The notes under the pieces were generated by a model. The model was given only the letters and a program-made list of their open reading frames with translations, searched no databases and was not told the origin of the DNA. A stretch of 64,000 nt of DNA, from NCBI RefSeq assembly GCF_016863335.1, contig NZ_BOOR01000024.1, positions 113,789 through 177,788 of the forward strand, in the 5' to 3' direction. Source of the stretch: Planotetraspora thailandica. GTDB lineage: Bacteria > Actinomycetota > Actinomycetes > Streptosporangiales > Streptosporangiaceae. Of the stretch, positions 30,444-40,270 are shown piece after piece (position 1 is the first letter of the stretch; each line of letters begins with the position of its first letter). Both the position numbers and the translations under genes were made by a program.

Positions 30444-33050
30444 ATGGAATCGCAGATGGTCACAGTGGGTCGCGCGAACATCCTGGACAGGGTGGTCGCG
30501 GCCGTGTCCGAGACGCCGCGCATGATCCTGATCGACGGCGAGCCCGGCATCGGCAAGACCCACCTCCTCGGAGAAGTGATCACCCGGCTGCCGGGCTTCC
30601 GCGTGCTCCGGGGGCAGGCGCGGGAGCTGGACGGCGGCCTGGCCTACGCCTCGCTCACCGGTGCGTTCGGCGCGCTCACCGATGAGGCACCGGAACAGCT
30701 CGCCGCGCTTCACCAGGCGATCGACGACGCGGCCCACGGTCACTCCCCCGCTGCCCCGGCGATCCTCGCGGCCCAGCTCATCGAGTCCCTTCCGGGGCGG
30801 ACGCTGATCGCCATCGACGACCTCCACCTCGCCGACGCCGACACGCTCAACGTGCTGCGCCGGCTGCCCCGCCGTGTCCCCCGGCTGTCCATCCTCGGTA
30901 CGGCCCGCCGCCCCCCGGCCCTCGACGTCGATCTGGCCATCAAGCTCGAGCCGCTGTCGAGGCAGGAGGTGGCCGCGCTCGTCACGAACCTGCTGGGCCG
31001 TACGCCCAGCGAGACGATCGTCCGCCGGGTCCACACCGCCAGCAGCGGCAACCCGTGGTTCGCCCAGGAGGCCGTGCTGACCCTGGTCCAGGGCGGCGCG
31101 GTGTGGTCGCCCGACCCGGAGGCCCGCCGCGGCTCCATCCTGCGCCGGCTGTTCCAGCGCGACGAGAGCGGCAGGAAGCTCGCGAGGGTGCTCGCCGCGT
31201 TGTCGCGCACCCGGGAGACCATCGACCTCGCGCCGCTCGCCGAGCTCGCCGGACTCAGCCCGCGCGAGGCCGAGCACGCGTTCGACGGCCTGGTCCGCGA
31301 CGGCATCGTCACCCGTACGGCCGAGGGCTACGGCCTGGCCCACCCGCTGGTCGCCGAGGCGCTCTACGACGACCTCGCCGTGACCGAGCGGCGCAGAGTC
31401 CACTCCCGCATCGCCGAGCTGCTCCAGCGCGACGGCCTGACCGGCACCCGGCGTATCCTCGAATGGACCGCGCACGTGGCCGAAGGCGGCTCCCCCGGCG
31501 AGGCGCTGCCCGCGATGATGCACGCCGCCCAGCTCACCCGCTGGACGGCGCCGCTGTCTGCTGCGCACTGGTACGGCAGGGCGGCCGAGATCTCCGACGA
31601 CAAGGGCGACCTGCTGGCCAGGCAGGCCATGTCGTACTGGAAGGGTTCACGCCCCGCCCTCGCCCTCAACTCCGGGCAGCGGGCGCTGGCCGTCCTCCCG
31701 CCCGGCCGAAGGCACACCCGCACCGCCCACACCGCCGTCGGCGCCGCCCACGCCATGGGGTGGTACGAGGTGGCTCTGGCCATCGCCGACCAGCAGCTCC
31801 CGCACGCCGACGACCCGACGGCCCTGCTCGCCCAGCAGTCCCTGATCATGGCGGAGCTCGGTCAGGAGAGCGACGAACAGGCCAGGCGGGCCTGGGAGGG
31901 TCTGGCCGACTGCCCGCCGGAGGACCGCGTCGTCGCCGGGGGCTCCCTGGCCATCCGGTCGCTGATCCAGGGCGACTGGGCGGCGTCCCAGCGGGCCGTC
32001 GACGACCTGCTCGGATATTCGGCGGCGCTGCCCCCGGGGGCACGGCTCGCGTCGCTGGAATCCGCGGCCCACGTGATGTCCGTAGCCGGGCTGCGCTCCA
32101 AGACCGTCGAGCTGCTCGACCAGGCCGAGCAGATCCACCGCGGGCTCGGCTGGCATGACATCGCCGGACAACATGTGAGGACCACCGCGGTCCTGCGGCG
32201 GCTCAGCGGCGAATGGGACCAGGCTCTCGAAGAGATCGCCGCGGGCGCGGGCGCGATGGCCGAAGCCGGGCTGCTCGAAAACCTCGGGCTGCTGCGCAAC
32301 ATCCAGCTCGACATCCTGCTCGACCAGGGCAGAACCGACGAGGCCGAACGCATCCTGGCCGACCCGCCGCCCGACTGCCCCATGCAGACCGGGCTGCGGC
32401 ACACGTTGTTCGCCAGGCTCGCGCTGCAGCGGGGCGACCGGGCCACGGCGCGCCGAGAGCTCGAGCGCGCCATCGAGCTCGGCGTGCCCGACGTGCTTCA
32501 CCGTGCTCTGGCCGTACAGGTGATGCTGCACGTCGCCGCGGGCGACGACGCGGCGGCGCGCGATGCCGCCGCCGAACTCGCGGACCGATCGGTCAGCGGG
32601 ACGCCGCGGGCGCAACTCGCGGCCGACCTGTCGATGGGCCGGGCCTTCCAGGACCGCTCACGGGTCGGTGCGGCCCTGGAGCGGGCACGCGCCGACGGCC
32701 TGCCGTTCGAGGAGGCTCAGGCCAGGTTCCTCCTCGGTGCGCTCGGCGACCGGATGCAGCTGCCGCGGGCGCACTCGATCTTCGTGAGGCTGGGCGCGGT
32801 GCCGTGGCAGGAGGCGGCGGAGCGGCGCATCCGCGACGCCGGTCTGGTGCCGGCGGCGGCGACCCGGCTGACCCCCAGCGAACGCCGGGTGATCGCCCTG
32901 GTCGCGGGTGGAATGAGCAATCCCCAGATCGCCGAGGAGCTCCACTACAGCCGCAAGACGGTGGAGGTCTACCTGACCCGCGTGTACGCCAAGACCGGCA
33001 TCAAATCCCGGGTGGAGCTCGCCTTGGCCGTGGCCCGTGGGGAGCTCTAG
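30444..33050 (+). CDS. LAL-family (AAA + LuxR) transcriptional regulator
   Basis: An 868-residue large ATP-binding LuxR regulator. N-terminal ATPase with Walker A DGEPGIGKTH and Walker B-like LIAIDDLHLADADT, a winged-helix segment, a long TPR-like helical region, and a C-terminal LuxR HTH (about residues 803-860: LTPSERRVIALVAGGMSNPQIAEELHYSRKTVEVYLTRVYAK). Such proteins (MalT/PikD type) activate sugar or secondary-metabolite genes. Translation starts after AAGGGGGTGA. The downstream MBL gene, 48 bp away, may be co-transcribed. Confidence 0.92.
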   Translation: MESQMVTVGRANILDRVVAAVSETPRMILIDGEPGIGKTHLLGEVITRLPGFRVLRGQARELDGGLAYASLTGAFGALTDEAPEQLAALHQAIDDAAHGHSPAAPAILAAQLIESLPGRTLIAIDDLHLADADTLNVLRRLPRRVPRLSILGTARRPPALDVDLAIKLEPLSRQEVAALVTNLLGRTPSETIVRRVHTASSGNPWFAQEAVLTLVQGGAVWSPDPEARRGSILRRLFQRDESGRKLARVLAALSRTRETIDLAPLAELAGLSPREAEHAFDGLVRDGIVTRTAEGYGLAHPLVAEALYDDLAVTERRRVHSRIAELLQRDGLTGTRRILEWTAHVAEGGSPGEALPAMMHAAQLTRWTAPLSAAHWYGRAAEISDDKGDLLARQAMSYWKGSRPALALNSGQRALAVLPPGRRHTRTAHTAVGAAHAMGWYEVALAIADQQLPHADDPTALLAQQSLIMAELGQESDEQARRAWEGLADCPPEDRVVAGGSLAIRSLIQGDWAASQRAVDDLLGYSAALPPGARLASLESAAHVMSVAGLRSKTVELLDQAEQIHRGLGWHDIAGQHVRTTAVLRRLSGEWDQALEEIAAGAGAMAEAGLLENLGLLRNIQLDILLDQGRTDEAERILADPPPDCPMQTGLRHTLFARLALQRGDRATARRELERAIELGVPDVLHRALAVQVMLHVAAGDDAAARDAAAELADRSVSGTPRAQLAADLSMGRAFQDRSRVGAALERARADGLPFEEAQARFLLGALGDRMQLPRAHSIFVRLGAVPWQEAAERRIRDAGLVPAAATRLTPSERRVIALVAGGMSNPQIAEELHYSRKTVEVYLTRVYAKTGIKSRVELALAVARGEL

Positions 33051-33098
33051 GGACATCCCTACTGGGCGCGGGGAGCAGGCTCGGCCACGCTCTATCAC

Positions 33099-34421
33099 AT
33101 GACTTCGCCGATCCTCGAATACGCCGACAAGGTATGGCGTGGAACCGTCAGTGCGGATGAGGTGCCCCTGTCCGCCCTGAGGGCCCACGGCGCCCAGGAA
33201 GTGGCCTACGGCGTGGCGATGTGGCCGGCGTTCGGAAACGTCTATGCGATCCGGGGCGACGAGGGACTCGCCCTTTTCGACACGGGCAACGCCGTCGACG
33301 CGCCTGCGATGTTCAAAGCCATCCGGAGCTGGTGCGACCAGCCCGTCAAGTACGCGATCTTCTCCCACGGGCATCTCGACCACGTCGCCGGCACCGAGGC
33401 GTTCGACGAGGAGAACGGCCCGCGGCCCATCGTGGTCGCGCAGGAGGGCATCGCCAAACGGTTCGCCCGGTATGGCCGGACCGCCGGCTACAACTCCGTG
33501 ATCGACCAGCGGCAGTTCGGCTTCATCCGGATGACGTGGCCGACGAGTTACCGCCTGCCCGACCTCACCTACCAGAACCGGATGAACCTGTCCCTCGGCG
33601 ACGTCACCTTCCAGTTGCGGCACGCCCGCGGCGAGACCGACGACGCGACCTGGGCCTTCCTGCCCGAGCGGGGAGTTCTGCTGACCGGCGACCTGTTCGT
33701 CTGGGTCGCCCCCAGCGCGGGCGGCCCGCAGAAGGTGCAGCGCTACCCCGACGAGTGGGCGGTGGCGCTGCGCAAGATGGCCACGATGAACGCGGAGATC
33801 CTCCTGCCCGGTCACGGGCTCCCCATCGTCGGCGCCGAGCGTGTACGGCAGGCCCTCGTCGACACCGCCGACTACCTCGACAGCCTGGTCGAGCAGACCC
33901 TCGACCTGATGAACGCAGGCGCCCGCCTGGACGAGATCCTGCACGTCGTGAAGCCGCCGGCCGAGCTGGCCGACCGGGTCTACCTCAAGGCCTACTACGA
34001 CGAGCCCGAGTTCATCGTCCGCAACATCTGGCGGTTGCACGGCGGCTGGCACGACGGCAACCCCGCCCACCTGAAGCCGGCGCCGGACGCGGTCTTCGCC
34101 AAGGCGGTCGCGGAGATGGCAGCGGGCGCGGCGTCCGTCGCCGGCCGGGCCGTGGCGGCGGCGGCCGAGGGAGACCTGCGCCTTGCCTGCCAGCTCGTGG
34201 AGCTCGCCGCTCAGGCCGATCCGGACGACCACAAGGTGCATGAGATCAGGGCCCGGGTGTACGCACTCCGCGTCCAGCAGGAGACGGGGGCGCTGGCTCG
34301 AGGCATCTTCGCCTGGGCGGCGGCCGAGTCCCGCAGCAAAATCACTGGGCTGGACATCCTCGACGTCTACAACGAGGTGGCCGGAGGGCAGATGTGGTGG
34401 ATCCCCGGCAGCACCCGCTGA
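33099..34421 (+). CDS. MBL-fold hydrolase, alkyl-sulfatase-like
   Basis: A 440-residue metallo-beta-lactamase-fold protein. Zinc-binding HGHLDHVAG, a GETDDATWAFLPERGVLLTGDLF segment with the bridging Asp, and LLPGHG. The second half resembles the alkyl sulfatase dimerisation domain (NIWRLHGGWHDGNPAHLKPAP). It may hydrolyse alkyl sulfates or a related ester; there is no signal peptide, unlike secreted SdsA1. It follows the LAL regulator on the same strand. Repeat array 4 begins 120 bp after the stop. Confidence 0.85.
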   Translation: MTSPILEYADKVWRGTVSADEVPLSALRAHGAQEVAYGVAMWPAFGNVYAIRGDEGLALFDTGNAVDAPAMFKAIRSWCDQPVKYAIFSHGHLDHVAGTEAFDEENGPRPIVVAQEGIAKRFARYGRTAGYNSVIDQRQFGFIRMTWPTSYRLPDLTYQNRMNLSLGDVTFQLRHARGETDDATWAFLPERGVLLTGDLFVWVAPSAGGPQKVQRYPDEWAVALRKMATMNAEILLPGHGLPIVGAERVRQALVDTADYLDSLVEQTLDLMNAGARLDEILHVVKPPAELADRVYLKAYYDEPEFIVRNIWRLHGGWHDGNPAHLKPAPDAVFAKAVAEMAAGAASVAGRAVAAAAEGDLRLACQLVELAAQADPDDHKVHEIRARVYALRVQQETGALARGIFAWAAAESRSKITGLDILDVYNEVAGGQMWWIPGSTR

Positions 34422-35011
34422 CCATCCGGACGGCTGCAAGGCAACCGGCAACCGGCAGCCGGAGAGTCGGGCGTGCGGACAGCTGCCCGGCAGCCAACGG
34501 GGCGGGCGTGCGGAGGGGCCACGCCCGCCTCATTTTTGCCGTGATCATGCAGAACTTCGACGACACACCCGCTGACCTGCCCACCCCCGTTTCGTGATCA
34601 TGCAGAACTTCGGGGACATGGCAGCTGAGCTGGTGAAATGCCATTCGTGATCATGCACATCTTCGCCGAAGCAGCCCCCCACCTGCCGAGTTCCCTTCCG
34701 TGATCATGCAGCACCCGGCATCGGACCCACGTACATCAGTGCACCGCTGCATGATCACGAAATGCATGCCTGCAGGTCGGCACATGCTCACCAGGTATTT
34801 GCGCATGATCACGATCGACGTTTTCCCTTGTCGAAGGCCGAACCGCCGAACTTCTGCATGATCACGGAGGGCGTTCGCCCAGGTCACAGCGCAATCCGTC
34901 GAACTTCTGCATGATCACGGCCCGTGAAGGTGCAGGTCAGGCGGCGCGTCCCCGAACTTCTGCATGATCACGCGCAAAAACGGGGTGGGGTGGGTGGATA
35001 ACCTTTTGAGC
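34422..35011. other. 590-bp intergenic region dominated by repeat array 4
   Basis: The left 120 bp (34422-34540) show no gene, only near-repeats of GGCAACCGGCA and GCCCGGCAGCC type. The rest is repeat array 4 and then ~40 bp of G-rich sequence (CGGGGTGGGGTGGGTGG) before the next gene. Short frames here are made of repeat sequence and are not called. Confidence 0.75.
34541..34971. repeat. Repeat array 4: largest two-armed array (4 + 5 boxes)
   Basis: Forward boxes start at 34541, 34594 (both with the central G of GAAGTTC changed to C), 34647 (diverged) and 34700 (terminal). Reverse boxes end at 34758 (terminal), 34812 (diverged), 34865, 34918 and 34971 (all perfect). Spacing is 53 bp, with one 54. 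The two terminal boxes form a perfect 13-bp inverted pair, GTGATCATGCAGC / GCTGCATGATCAC. GACCTGC-like boxes follow most units in both arms. It lies between two genes of the same direction, unlike arrays 1-3. Confidence 0.95.
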
Positions 35012-35836
35012 GTGTTGGAACAGATCACGGCGACGAGGTACGTCACCCCACTTCGTGAGGGTGGCTCACTCCCCGGCGTCGTCGAAGCCGATGACCTCGG
35101 CACATATGTCGTGAAATTCCGGGGAGCCGGCCAGGGCCGCCGCGTCCTCGTCGCAGAGATCATCTGCGCCGAGCTCGCCCGCCGACTCGGCTTCGCCACT
35201 CCCGAGCTGAAGATCATCGATCTCGACCCTCAGCTCGGCGCCCGCGAGCCCGACGAAGAGATCCAGGATCTGCTCACCGCGAGCGCGGGCCACAACCTCG
35301 CCATCGACTTCCTGCCCGGCGCCCTCGGCTTCGATCCCCTCGCGTGGGAACCCGACGCCGCCTTCTCCTCGCGCCTCCTGTGGTTCGACGCGCTCATCCA
35401 CAACGTGGACCGCAGCTGGCGCAACCCCAACCTCCTCGTCTGGCACGGCGGGGTGTGGCTGATCGACCACGGGGCGGCCCTGTGGTTCCACCACAACTGG
35501 CCGACCGCCGACCCCCAGCGCCGATTCGACGCGGGCGACCACGTGCTCGCGCCGTTCGCCACCGAACTCGCCGAGGCCGACGCCGAGCTGAGCGCGTTGA
35601 TCACTCCCGAGCTGCTCGACACGGTCATCTCCCTCGTACCGGACGAATGGCTCGACGGCGAGCCCGGTTTCGCCGACGCCTCCGCCGTACGGCAGGCCTA
35701 CGCCGATCATCTGCTCGCCCGCGCACGGGGCCCGCGGGCCTGGCTGCCTGATCTGACGGCGACTCCGCCCGCGCCCCGCCGCGAGCGCACCACCATCGGG
35801 GGCTTCTGGCGCGCCACGCGAGGTGAGGGCGCATGA
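35012..35836 (+). CDS. HipA-like kinase (HipA_2 family)
   Basis: A 274-residue kinase-like protein of the short HipA group without the HipA N-terminal subdomain and without a HipB partner. TYVVKFRGAGQGRR holds the ATP-binding Lys, AEIICAELARRLG the helix-C Glu, LIHNVDRSWRNPNLL the catalytic Asp and Asn, and LIDHG the metal-binding Asp, so the active site looks intact. The GTG at 35012 is chosen; the ATG at 34964 belongs to a repeat box. It overlaps the DUF3037 gene by ATGA. The pair is common in actinobacteria; function unknown. Confidence 0.82.
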   Translation: MLEQITATRYVTPLREGGSLPGVVEADDLGTYVVKFRGAGQGRRVLVAEIICAELARRLGFATPELKIIDLDPQLGAREPDEEIQDLLTASAGHNLAIDFLPGALGFDPLAWEPDAAFSSRLLWFDALIHNVDRSWRNPNLLVWHGGVWLIDHGAALWFHHNWPTADPQRRFDAGDHVLAPFATELAEADAELSALITPELLDTVISLVPDEWLDGEPGFADASAVRQAYADHLLARARGPRAWLPDLTATPPAPRRERTTIGGFWRATRGEGA

Positions 35837-36219
35837 CCAGGGACGTCTACGAATACGCGGTGATCCGCGTGGTGCCCAGCGTCGAGCGGGGAGAACTGGT
35901 CAACGCCGGCGTCATCGTCTACTGCCAGCCCCGCGGCTACCTGTGCGCGCGCGTCGAGCTCGACGAGACCCGGCTGCTGTCCCTGTGCGCCACCGTCGAC
36001 CTCGCCGGGGTACGGCACGCGCTCATGGCCTACGAGGTCGCCTGCGGCGACGACGCGGGCCCGATGCGCAAGGAGTCGCTCGGCAGCCGCTTCCGCTGGC
36101 TCACGGCGCCGCGCAGCACGGTGGTGCAGACGGGCCCGGTGCATGCCGGTCTGACCGCCGATCCGGCGGCCGAGCTGGACCACCTCATGGAACGCCTGGT
36201 CAGAACAGCACGGACATGA
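35833..36219 (+). CDS. DUF3037 protein, partner of the HipA-like kinase
   Basis: A 128-residue protein with the DUF3037 pattern YEYAVIRVVPSVERGELVNAGVIVYC at its start and PVHAGLTADPAAELDHLMERLVR at its end. Translational overlap (ATGA) with the HipA-like gene implies a functional pair, possibly kinase and substrate or regulator; nothing in the sequence shows which. Its 3' end overlaps the convergent GNAT gene by 20 bp. Confidence 0.85.
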   Translation: MTRDVYEYAVIRVVPSVERGELVNAGVIVYCQPRGYLCARVELDETRLLSLCATVDLAGVRHALMAYEVACGDDAGPMRKESLGSRFRWLTAPRSTVVQTGPVHAGLTADPAAELDHLMERLVRTART

Positions 36220-37045
36220 ACGTGTCGACCTCGCGGAACCCGACGCGGCGGTAGGCCGCCCTGGCCGGCGTGTTGTAGTCGTTGACGTACAACGTGACCA
36301 GCGGGGCGAAGTACTTCAGCGCCTGCTCGACCACGGTGGCCATGCCGGCGACGGCGTGTCCGCGCCCGCGGTAGTCGGGGTGCACCCACACGCCCTGGAT
36401 CTGGCAGGCCTGGGGGGTGACCGCCCCGATCTCCGCCTTGAAGACGACCTGCCCGTCCTCGATCCGGGCGTAGGACCTGCCGATGCGGATGAGCTCGGCC
36501 ACCCTCGACCGGTACAGCGCGCCGCCGTCGCCGTTGTCGGGTGAGACGCCGACCTCCTCGGTGAACATCGCCACGCATGCGGGCAGGAGGATGCCGAACT
36601 GCTCGGGGGTGACCCTCCGTACAAGGGGGTCGGGCTCGGCGATGGGCGCGGAACCGGTCGCCATGACGGGCTGCGCCCACCTGATCGCGCGGGCGCTGCC
36701 CCAGTGCGGCTCGATGCGCTCCCAGAACTGCTCGACGGCCGTGGCGGGCCCGACGATCGACGAGCACCGTCTGCCCTGCTTGCGGGCGCGTTCGGCGAAC
36801 GCCTGTACGGCCTCGCGGCCGGCGTTGACCGGGACCAGGTTGGCCCCCGCATAGCAGAGGGAGACAAGCCCGCCACGCGGCCCGAAGCCCCACATCTGGC
36901 CACCCAGGCGCGACGGGTTCAAACCGACAGTCCTGACCCGGGAGGCGACGAAGACGTTCGCGACGGGGTCGGCGTCGAGGAGCGCCAGCACCTCCTCGCG
37001 ATCACTGTCGTCGAGCACGCGCGACGCCGATGTACGCAGCATCAC
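36200..37045 (-). CDS. DUF4081-GNAT N-acetyltransferase
   Basis: A 281-residue protein with an N-terminal DUF4081 domain (VFVASRVRTVGLNPSRLGGQMWGFG) and a C-terminal GNAT domain whose acetyl-CoA loop reads QIQGVWVHPDYRGRGHAVAGMATVVEQAL, followed by LYVNDYNTPARAAYRRVGF. Orthologues (Rv2867c in M. tuberculosis, from memory) sit directly downstream of ispG. Here a secreted peptidase gene lies between them. Substrate unknown. Two adjacent ATGs (37045 and 37042) are possible starts. Confidence 0.88.
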   Translation of the reverse strand: MMLRTSASRVLDDSDREEVLALLDADPVANVFVASRVRTVGLNPSRLGGQMWGFGPRGGLVSLCYAGANLVPVNAGREAVQAFAERARKQGRRCSSIVGPATAVEQFWERIEPHWGSARAIRWAQPVMATGSAPIAEPDPLVRRVTPEQFGILLPACVAMFTEEVGVSPDNGDGGALYRSRVAELIRIGRSYARIEDGQVVFKAEIGAVTPQACQIQGVWVHPDYRGRGHAVAGMATVVEQALKYFAPLVTLYVNDYNTPARAAYRRVGFREVDTFMSVLF

Positions 37046-37108
37046 GCGCCCAGCCTACGCGAGGAGCAGACCTTTTGTTGTTACCGATCAGACACGGACG
37101 GACGCCGC

Positions 37109-38716
37109 CTATCGGACCACCGCCGGTCCCCGCGCATGCGCGGCCATGCGGGTGAGGGGCTTGGGATCGGGAGGCGCCGGGCAGGCCGCGTCGGGCGCCG
37201 CTGCCTTGCGCTCGGGGAGCGAGGCGGGGTCGCGCAGGTATGCGGCGAGGTAGCGGTCGGCGCACGCGCTCCCCGCTAGGGAGACGCCGTGTTCTCCTCC
37301 GCCCTGGCTGACCAGCCGCGCGGTGGGGAACAGCCGGCGCATGTGGACCGCGCCCTCCTGCGGGGTGGCGGCGTCGTCCTCGGACTGGAGCAGCAGGACG
37401 GGCGGGACCTCTCCGGTGCCCACCCGCACCGGCTTGCCTCCGCGTTCCGGCCAGAAGGCGCAGGGAGCGTTGTAGACGGCGTTGGGCCACGCCATGAAGG
37501 ACGCCGTGCCGTTGATCTTCTCGGTGTCGGTGTGCCAGCGGTCCCAGGTTCGCGGCCATACGGCGTCACGGCACTGGATGCCGAGGTAGACGGCGTAGGA
37601 GTTCTCCTCCTTCTCGTCGACCTCCGACTCGCTGCGGTAGAGGGCGACCAGGCCGGTGGTGTCGGCCTTGAGCACGTAGTCGGAGAACGCCTGGGCGATC
37701 TTCGGCCACAGGCTGCTCGAATACGCGCCCGCCGCGAAGATGTCGTCGAGCTCGCTCGGGCCGACGACCCCGCCGGCCGGCTGTGCCTTGAGCCGCCCCC
37801 GCAGGGCGCTCCAGGCGAAGGTCACCGCGGCCAGAGAGCCGCCCAGCCGGTAGGTCTCCTGATTTCGGGCCACCCAGGCCAGGAACTCCTTGTGCCGCCG
37901 GTCGAAGCTGTAGTCCTGGGCGAGGTTGGCCTTGTACCAGACGCCGCTGGGATCGACCACGCTGTCCAGCACCAGCCGCCGCACCCGCTGGGGGAAGAGC
38001 GTGGCGTAGACCGCCCCCAGGTAGGAGCCGTACGAGTAGCCCAGATAACTGATCTTGTCCTCGCCCAGGGCGGCGCGGACGACGTCCATGTCCCTGGCGG
38101 TGTTCTCGGTGGTGAGGTAGGGCAGGAACCACGCCCACCGGTTGCCGCAGGCGCGCGCGTACTCGCGGGCGCGGGCGACCAGCACGTCCTCGGCCGCCTT
38201 GACGTGCGGAATGTTGTCCGGACGCGGCGCGGCGTAGTAGCGCGCCGGGTCCACGCACCTCAGCGCGGGCTCGCTGGCCCCCACGCCGCGCGGGTCGAAT
38301 CCGATCACGTCGTACCGCGCGGCGACGTCCCTCGGCAGCGTGGCCGCCACGTAGCGCGCCATGTCGAGGCCGGAGGCGCCGGGCCCGCCGGGGTTGACCA
38401 GCAGCGCCCCCAGATGGCCGGCGGCGGGGGCGGCCGAGCTGCGCACCCGGTTGAGCGCCAGCGAGATCTGCTGGCCGAGCGGCTCCATGTGGTCGAGCGG
38501 CACCCGCACGGTCGCGCATTCCACGACGAACGGCGAAGGGTTCCTGCGCGGCGCCGGGTTCGGCCCCAGGGCCGCGCCGAGGGCCGACGTGCCGCCCTGC
38601 CCGCACGGGCCCCAGGCGATCGCCCTCTTGGGAGCGGCCCTCGCCCCATCCGGCCCGACGCCGAGCACGGCACCCAGCATCGTGACGCTCATGACGACCC
38701 CGACGACCCGCTTCAC
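37109..38716 (-). CDS. Secreted tripeptidyl aminopeptidase-like alpha/beta hydrolase
   Basis: A 535-residue exported serine peptidase of the SlpD/SlpE/TAP group (S33). Signal peptide MKRVVGVVMSVTMLGAVLG...ARAA; oxyanion region LLVNPGGPGASG; nucleophile Ser in LGYSYGSYLG; Asp in LLLQSEDDAATPQEGA; His in SQGGGEHGVS within the TAP-like C-terminal domain. Four or more cysteines suggest disulfides. The GTG at 38716 is preferred because AGAGGGGG lies 6 bases upstream. It interrupts the usual ispG-GNAT neighbourhood. Confidence 0.88.
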   Translation of the reverse strand: MKRVVGVVMSVTMLGAVLGVGPDGARAAPKRAIAWGPCGQGGTSALGAALGPNPAPRRNPSPFVVECATVRVPLDHMEPLGQQISLALNRVRSSAAPAAGHLGALLVNPGGPGASGLDMARYVAATLPRDVAARYDVIGFDPRGVGASEPALRCVDPARYYAAPRPDNIPHVKAAEDVLVARAREYARACGNRWAWFLPYLTTENTARDMDVVRAALGEDKISYLGYSYGSYLGAVYATLFPQRVRRLVLDSVVDPSGVWYKANLAQDYSFDRRHKEFLAWVARNQETYRLGGSLAAVTFAWSALRGRLKAQPAGGVVGPSELDDIFAAGAYSSSLWPKIAQAFSDYVLKADTTGLVALYRSESEVDEKEENSYAVYLGIQCRDAVWPRTWDRWHTDTEKINGTASFMAWPNAVYNAPCAFWPERGGKPVRVGTGEVPPVLLLQSEDDAATPQEGAVHMRRLFPTARLVSQGGGEHGVSLAGSACADRYLAAYLRDPASLPERKAAAPDAACPAPPDPKPLTRMAAHARGPAVVR

Positions 38717-38839
38717 CGGCACGCCCCCTCTGCTCACACGGCAGAGGCCAGCTTCCCGGACGTGATCGCAGGCCTACGCGGGGCACACGCGAACGACTGA
38801 CAGGATGTAGCCAATCAATTGCGCTGTGTAAACAGAGAT

Positions 38840-40006
38840 TCAGCGCACGACGACTTCGGGGCCGGCCGCGTCATCGTCGTCGAGGTCCACCTCGACGCCC
38901 ATCTCCTCGGCGAGACGCAGCGCCTCCTCGATGAGGGTCTCGACGATCTGCGACTCGGGCACGCTCTTGACGACCTCGCCCTTCACGAAGATCTGGCCCT
39001 TGCCGTTGCCCGAGGCGACGCCGAGGTCGGCCTCACGGGCCTCGCCGGGCCCGTTCACGACGCAGCCCATGACGGCGACCCGCAGCGGCACCTTGAGGCC
39101 CTGCAGACCGGCCTGCACCTGCTCGGCGAGGGTGTAGACGTCGACCTGGGCGCGCCCGCACGACGGGCAGGAGACGATTTCCAGGCCGCGCTGGCGCAGG
39201 TTGAGCGACTCCAGGATCTGGATGCCGACCTTGACCTCCTCGACGGGAGGCGCGGACAGCGAGACGCGGATGGTGTCGCCGATGCCCTCCGCCAGGAGGG
39301 CGCCGAACGCGACGGACGACTTGATGGTGCCCTGGAACGCGGGGCCGGCCTCGGTGACGCCGAGGTGCAGCGGGTAGTCGCACCGCTGGGCCAGCAGCCG
39401 GTAGGCCTGGACCATCACGACGGGGTCGTTGTGCTTGACCGAGATCTTGATGTCGCGGAAGCCGTGCTCCTCGAACAGGGAGCACTCCCACAACGCCGAC
39501 TCGACCAGGGCCTCGGGGGTGGCCTTGCCGTACTTCTGGAGCAGGCGCGGGTCGAGCGAACCCGCGTTGACGCCGATCCGGATCGGGACGCCGGCGTCCT
39601 GCGCGGCGCGGGCGATCTCGCCGACCTTATCGTCGAACTTCTTGATGTTGCCGGGGTTGACCCGGACGGCCGCGCATCCCGCGTCGATCGCCGCGAAGAC
39701 GTACTTCGGCTGGAAGTGGATGTCCGCGATGACCGGGATCTGCGACTTCTTGGCGATCATCGGGAGCGCGTCGGCGTCGTCCTGCGACGGCACGGCGACC
39801 CGCACGATCTGGCAGCCGGAGGCGGTGAGCTCGGCGATCTGCTGGAGCGTCGCGTTGACGTCGGCGGTCAGCGTGGTGGTCATCGACTGCACCGAGACCG
39901 GCGCGTCACCACCGACCGGAACCGAACCGACCATGATCTGCCGGGACACCCTCCTCGTGGCGATCGGCTGGGATCTGACCGAAGGAATGCCGAGATCAAC
40001 AGACAT
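38840..40006 (-). CDS. ispG: 4-hydroxy-3-methylbut-2-en-1-yl diphosphate synthase
   Basis: A 388-residue MEP-pathway enzyme (GcpE) converting MEcPP to HMBPP with a [4Fe-4S] cluster. The three cluster cysteines are visible: [13 protein letters not shown] and [15 protein letters not shown]-barrel segments [17 protein letters not shown] and VRVNPGNI are intact. AGAGGGACTGAA lies before the ATG. It is transcribed in the same direction as dxr but separated by a 264-bp gap where an M50 site-2 protease gene is normally found. Confidence 0.97.
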   Translation of the reverse strand: MSVDLGIPSVRSQPIATRRVSRQIMVGSVPVGGDAPVSVQSMTTTLTADVNATLQQIAELTASGCQIVRVAVPSQDDADALPMIAKKSQIPVIADIHFQPKYVFAAIDAGCAAVRVNPGNIKKFDDKVGEIARAAQDAGVPIRIGVNAGSLDPRLLQKYGKATPEALVESALWECSLFEEHGFRDIKISVKHNDPVVMVQAYRLLAQRCDYPLHLGVTEAGPAFQGTIKSSVAFGALLAEGIGDTIRVSLSAPPVEEVKVGIQILESLNLRQRGLEIVSCPSCGRAQVDVYTLAEQVQAGLQGLKVPLRVAVMGCVVNGPGEAREADLGVASGNGKGQIFVKGEVVKSVPESQIVETLIEEALRLAEEMGVEVDLDDDDAAGPEVVVR

Positions 40007-40270
40007 TTCAGTCCCTCTTGCGCTGGATACCGGGCGACCCCCTCAGTTTAGGCAGTCCGGCGAACACCCCGACCGGCAGCCGGGTGTCACAGGATGAAGG
40101 TTTGATCGCCGTTCACCCGACGTATGTCATCTGACCTGCAGAAATGCCCACGCGTGGACCGCCCTGGAATCCCCGGTTTCTGCGAACCCGGGCGACATGT
40201 GATTAATGTCCGGAATGCACAATTACTTTCGCCCGGCCCGCCGACGGCCACGACCGGGACGCCACGGACC
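40007..40270. other. 264-bp gap between dxr and ispG
   Basis: This is the place where most actinomycetes carry the rip1/rseP-type M50 metalloprotease gene. No HExxH motif or other M50 remnant is visible on the minus strand, only short unconvincing frames, some of them extensions of antisense reading across dxr. Confidence 0.7.

Noticed and set aside
34964..35011. ATG at 34964 as start of the HipA-like protein
   Set aside because: This ATG is part of a repeat box; the family resemblance begins at the GTG at 35012 (VLEQITATRY).
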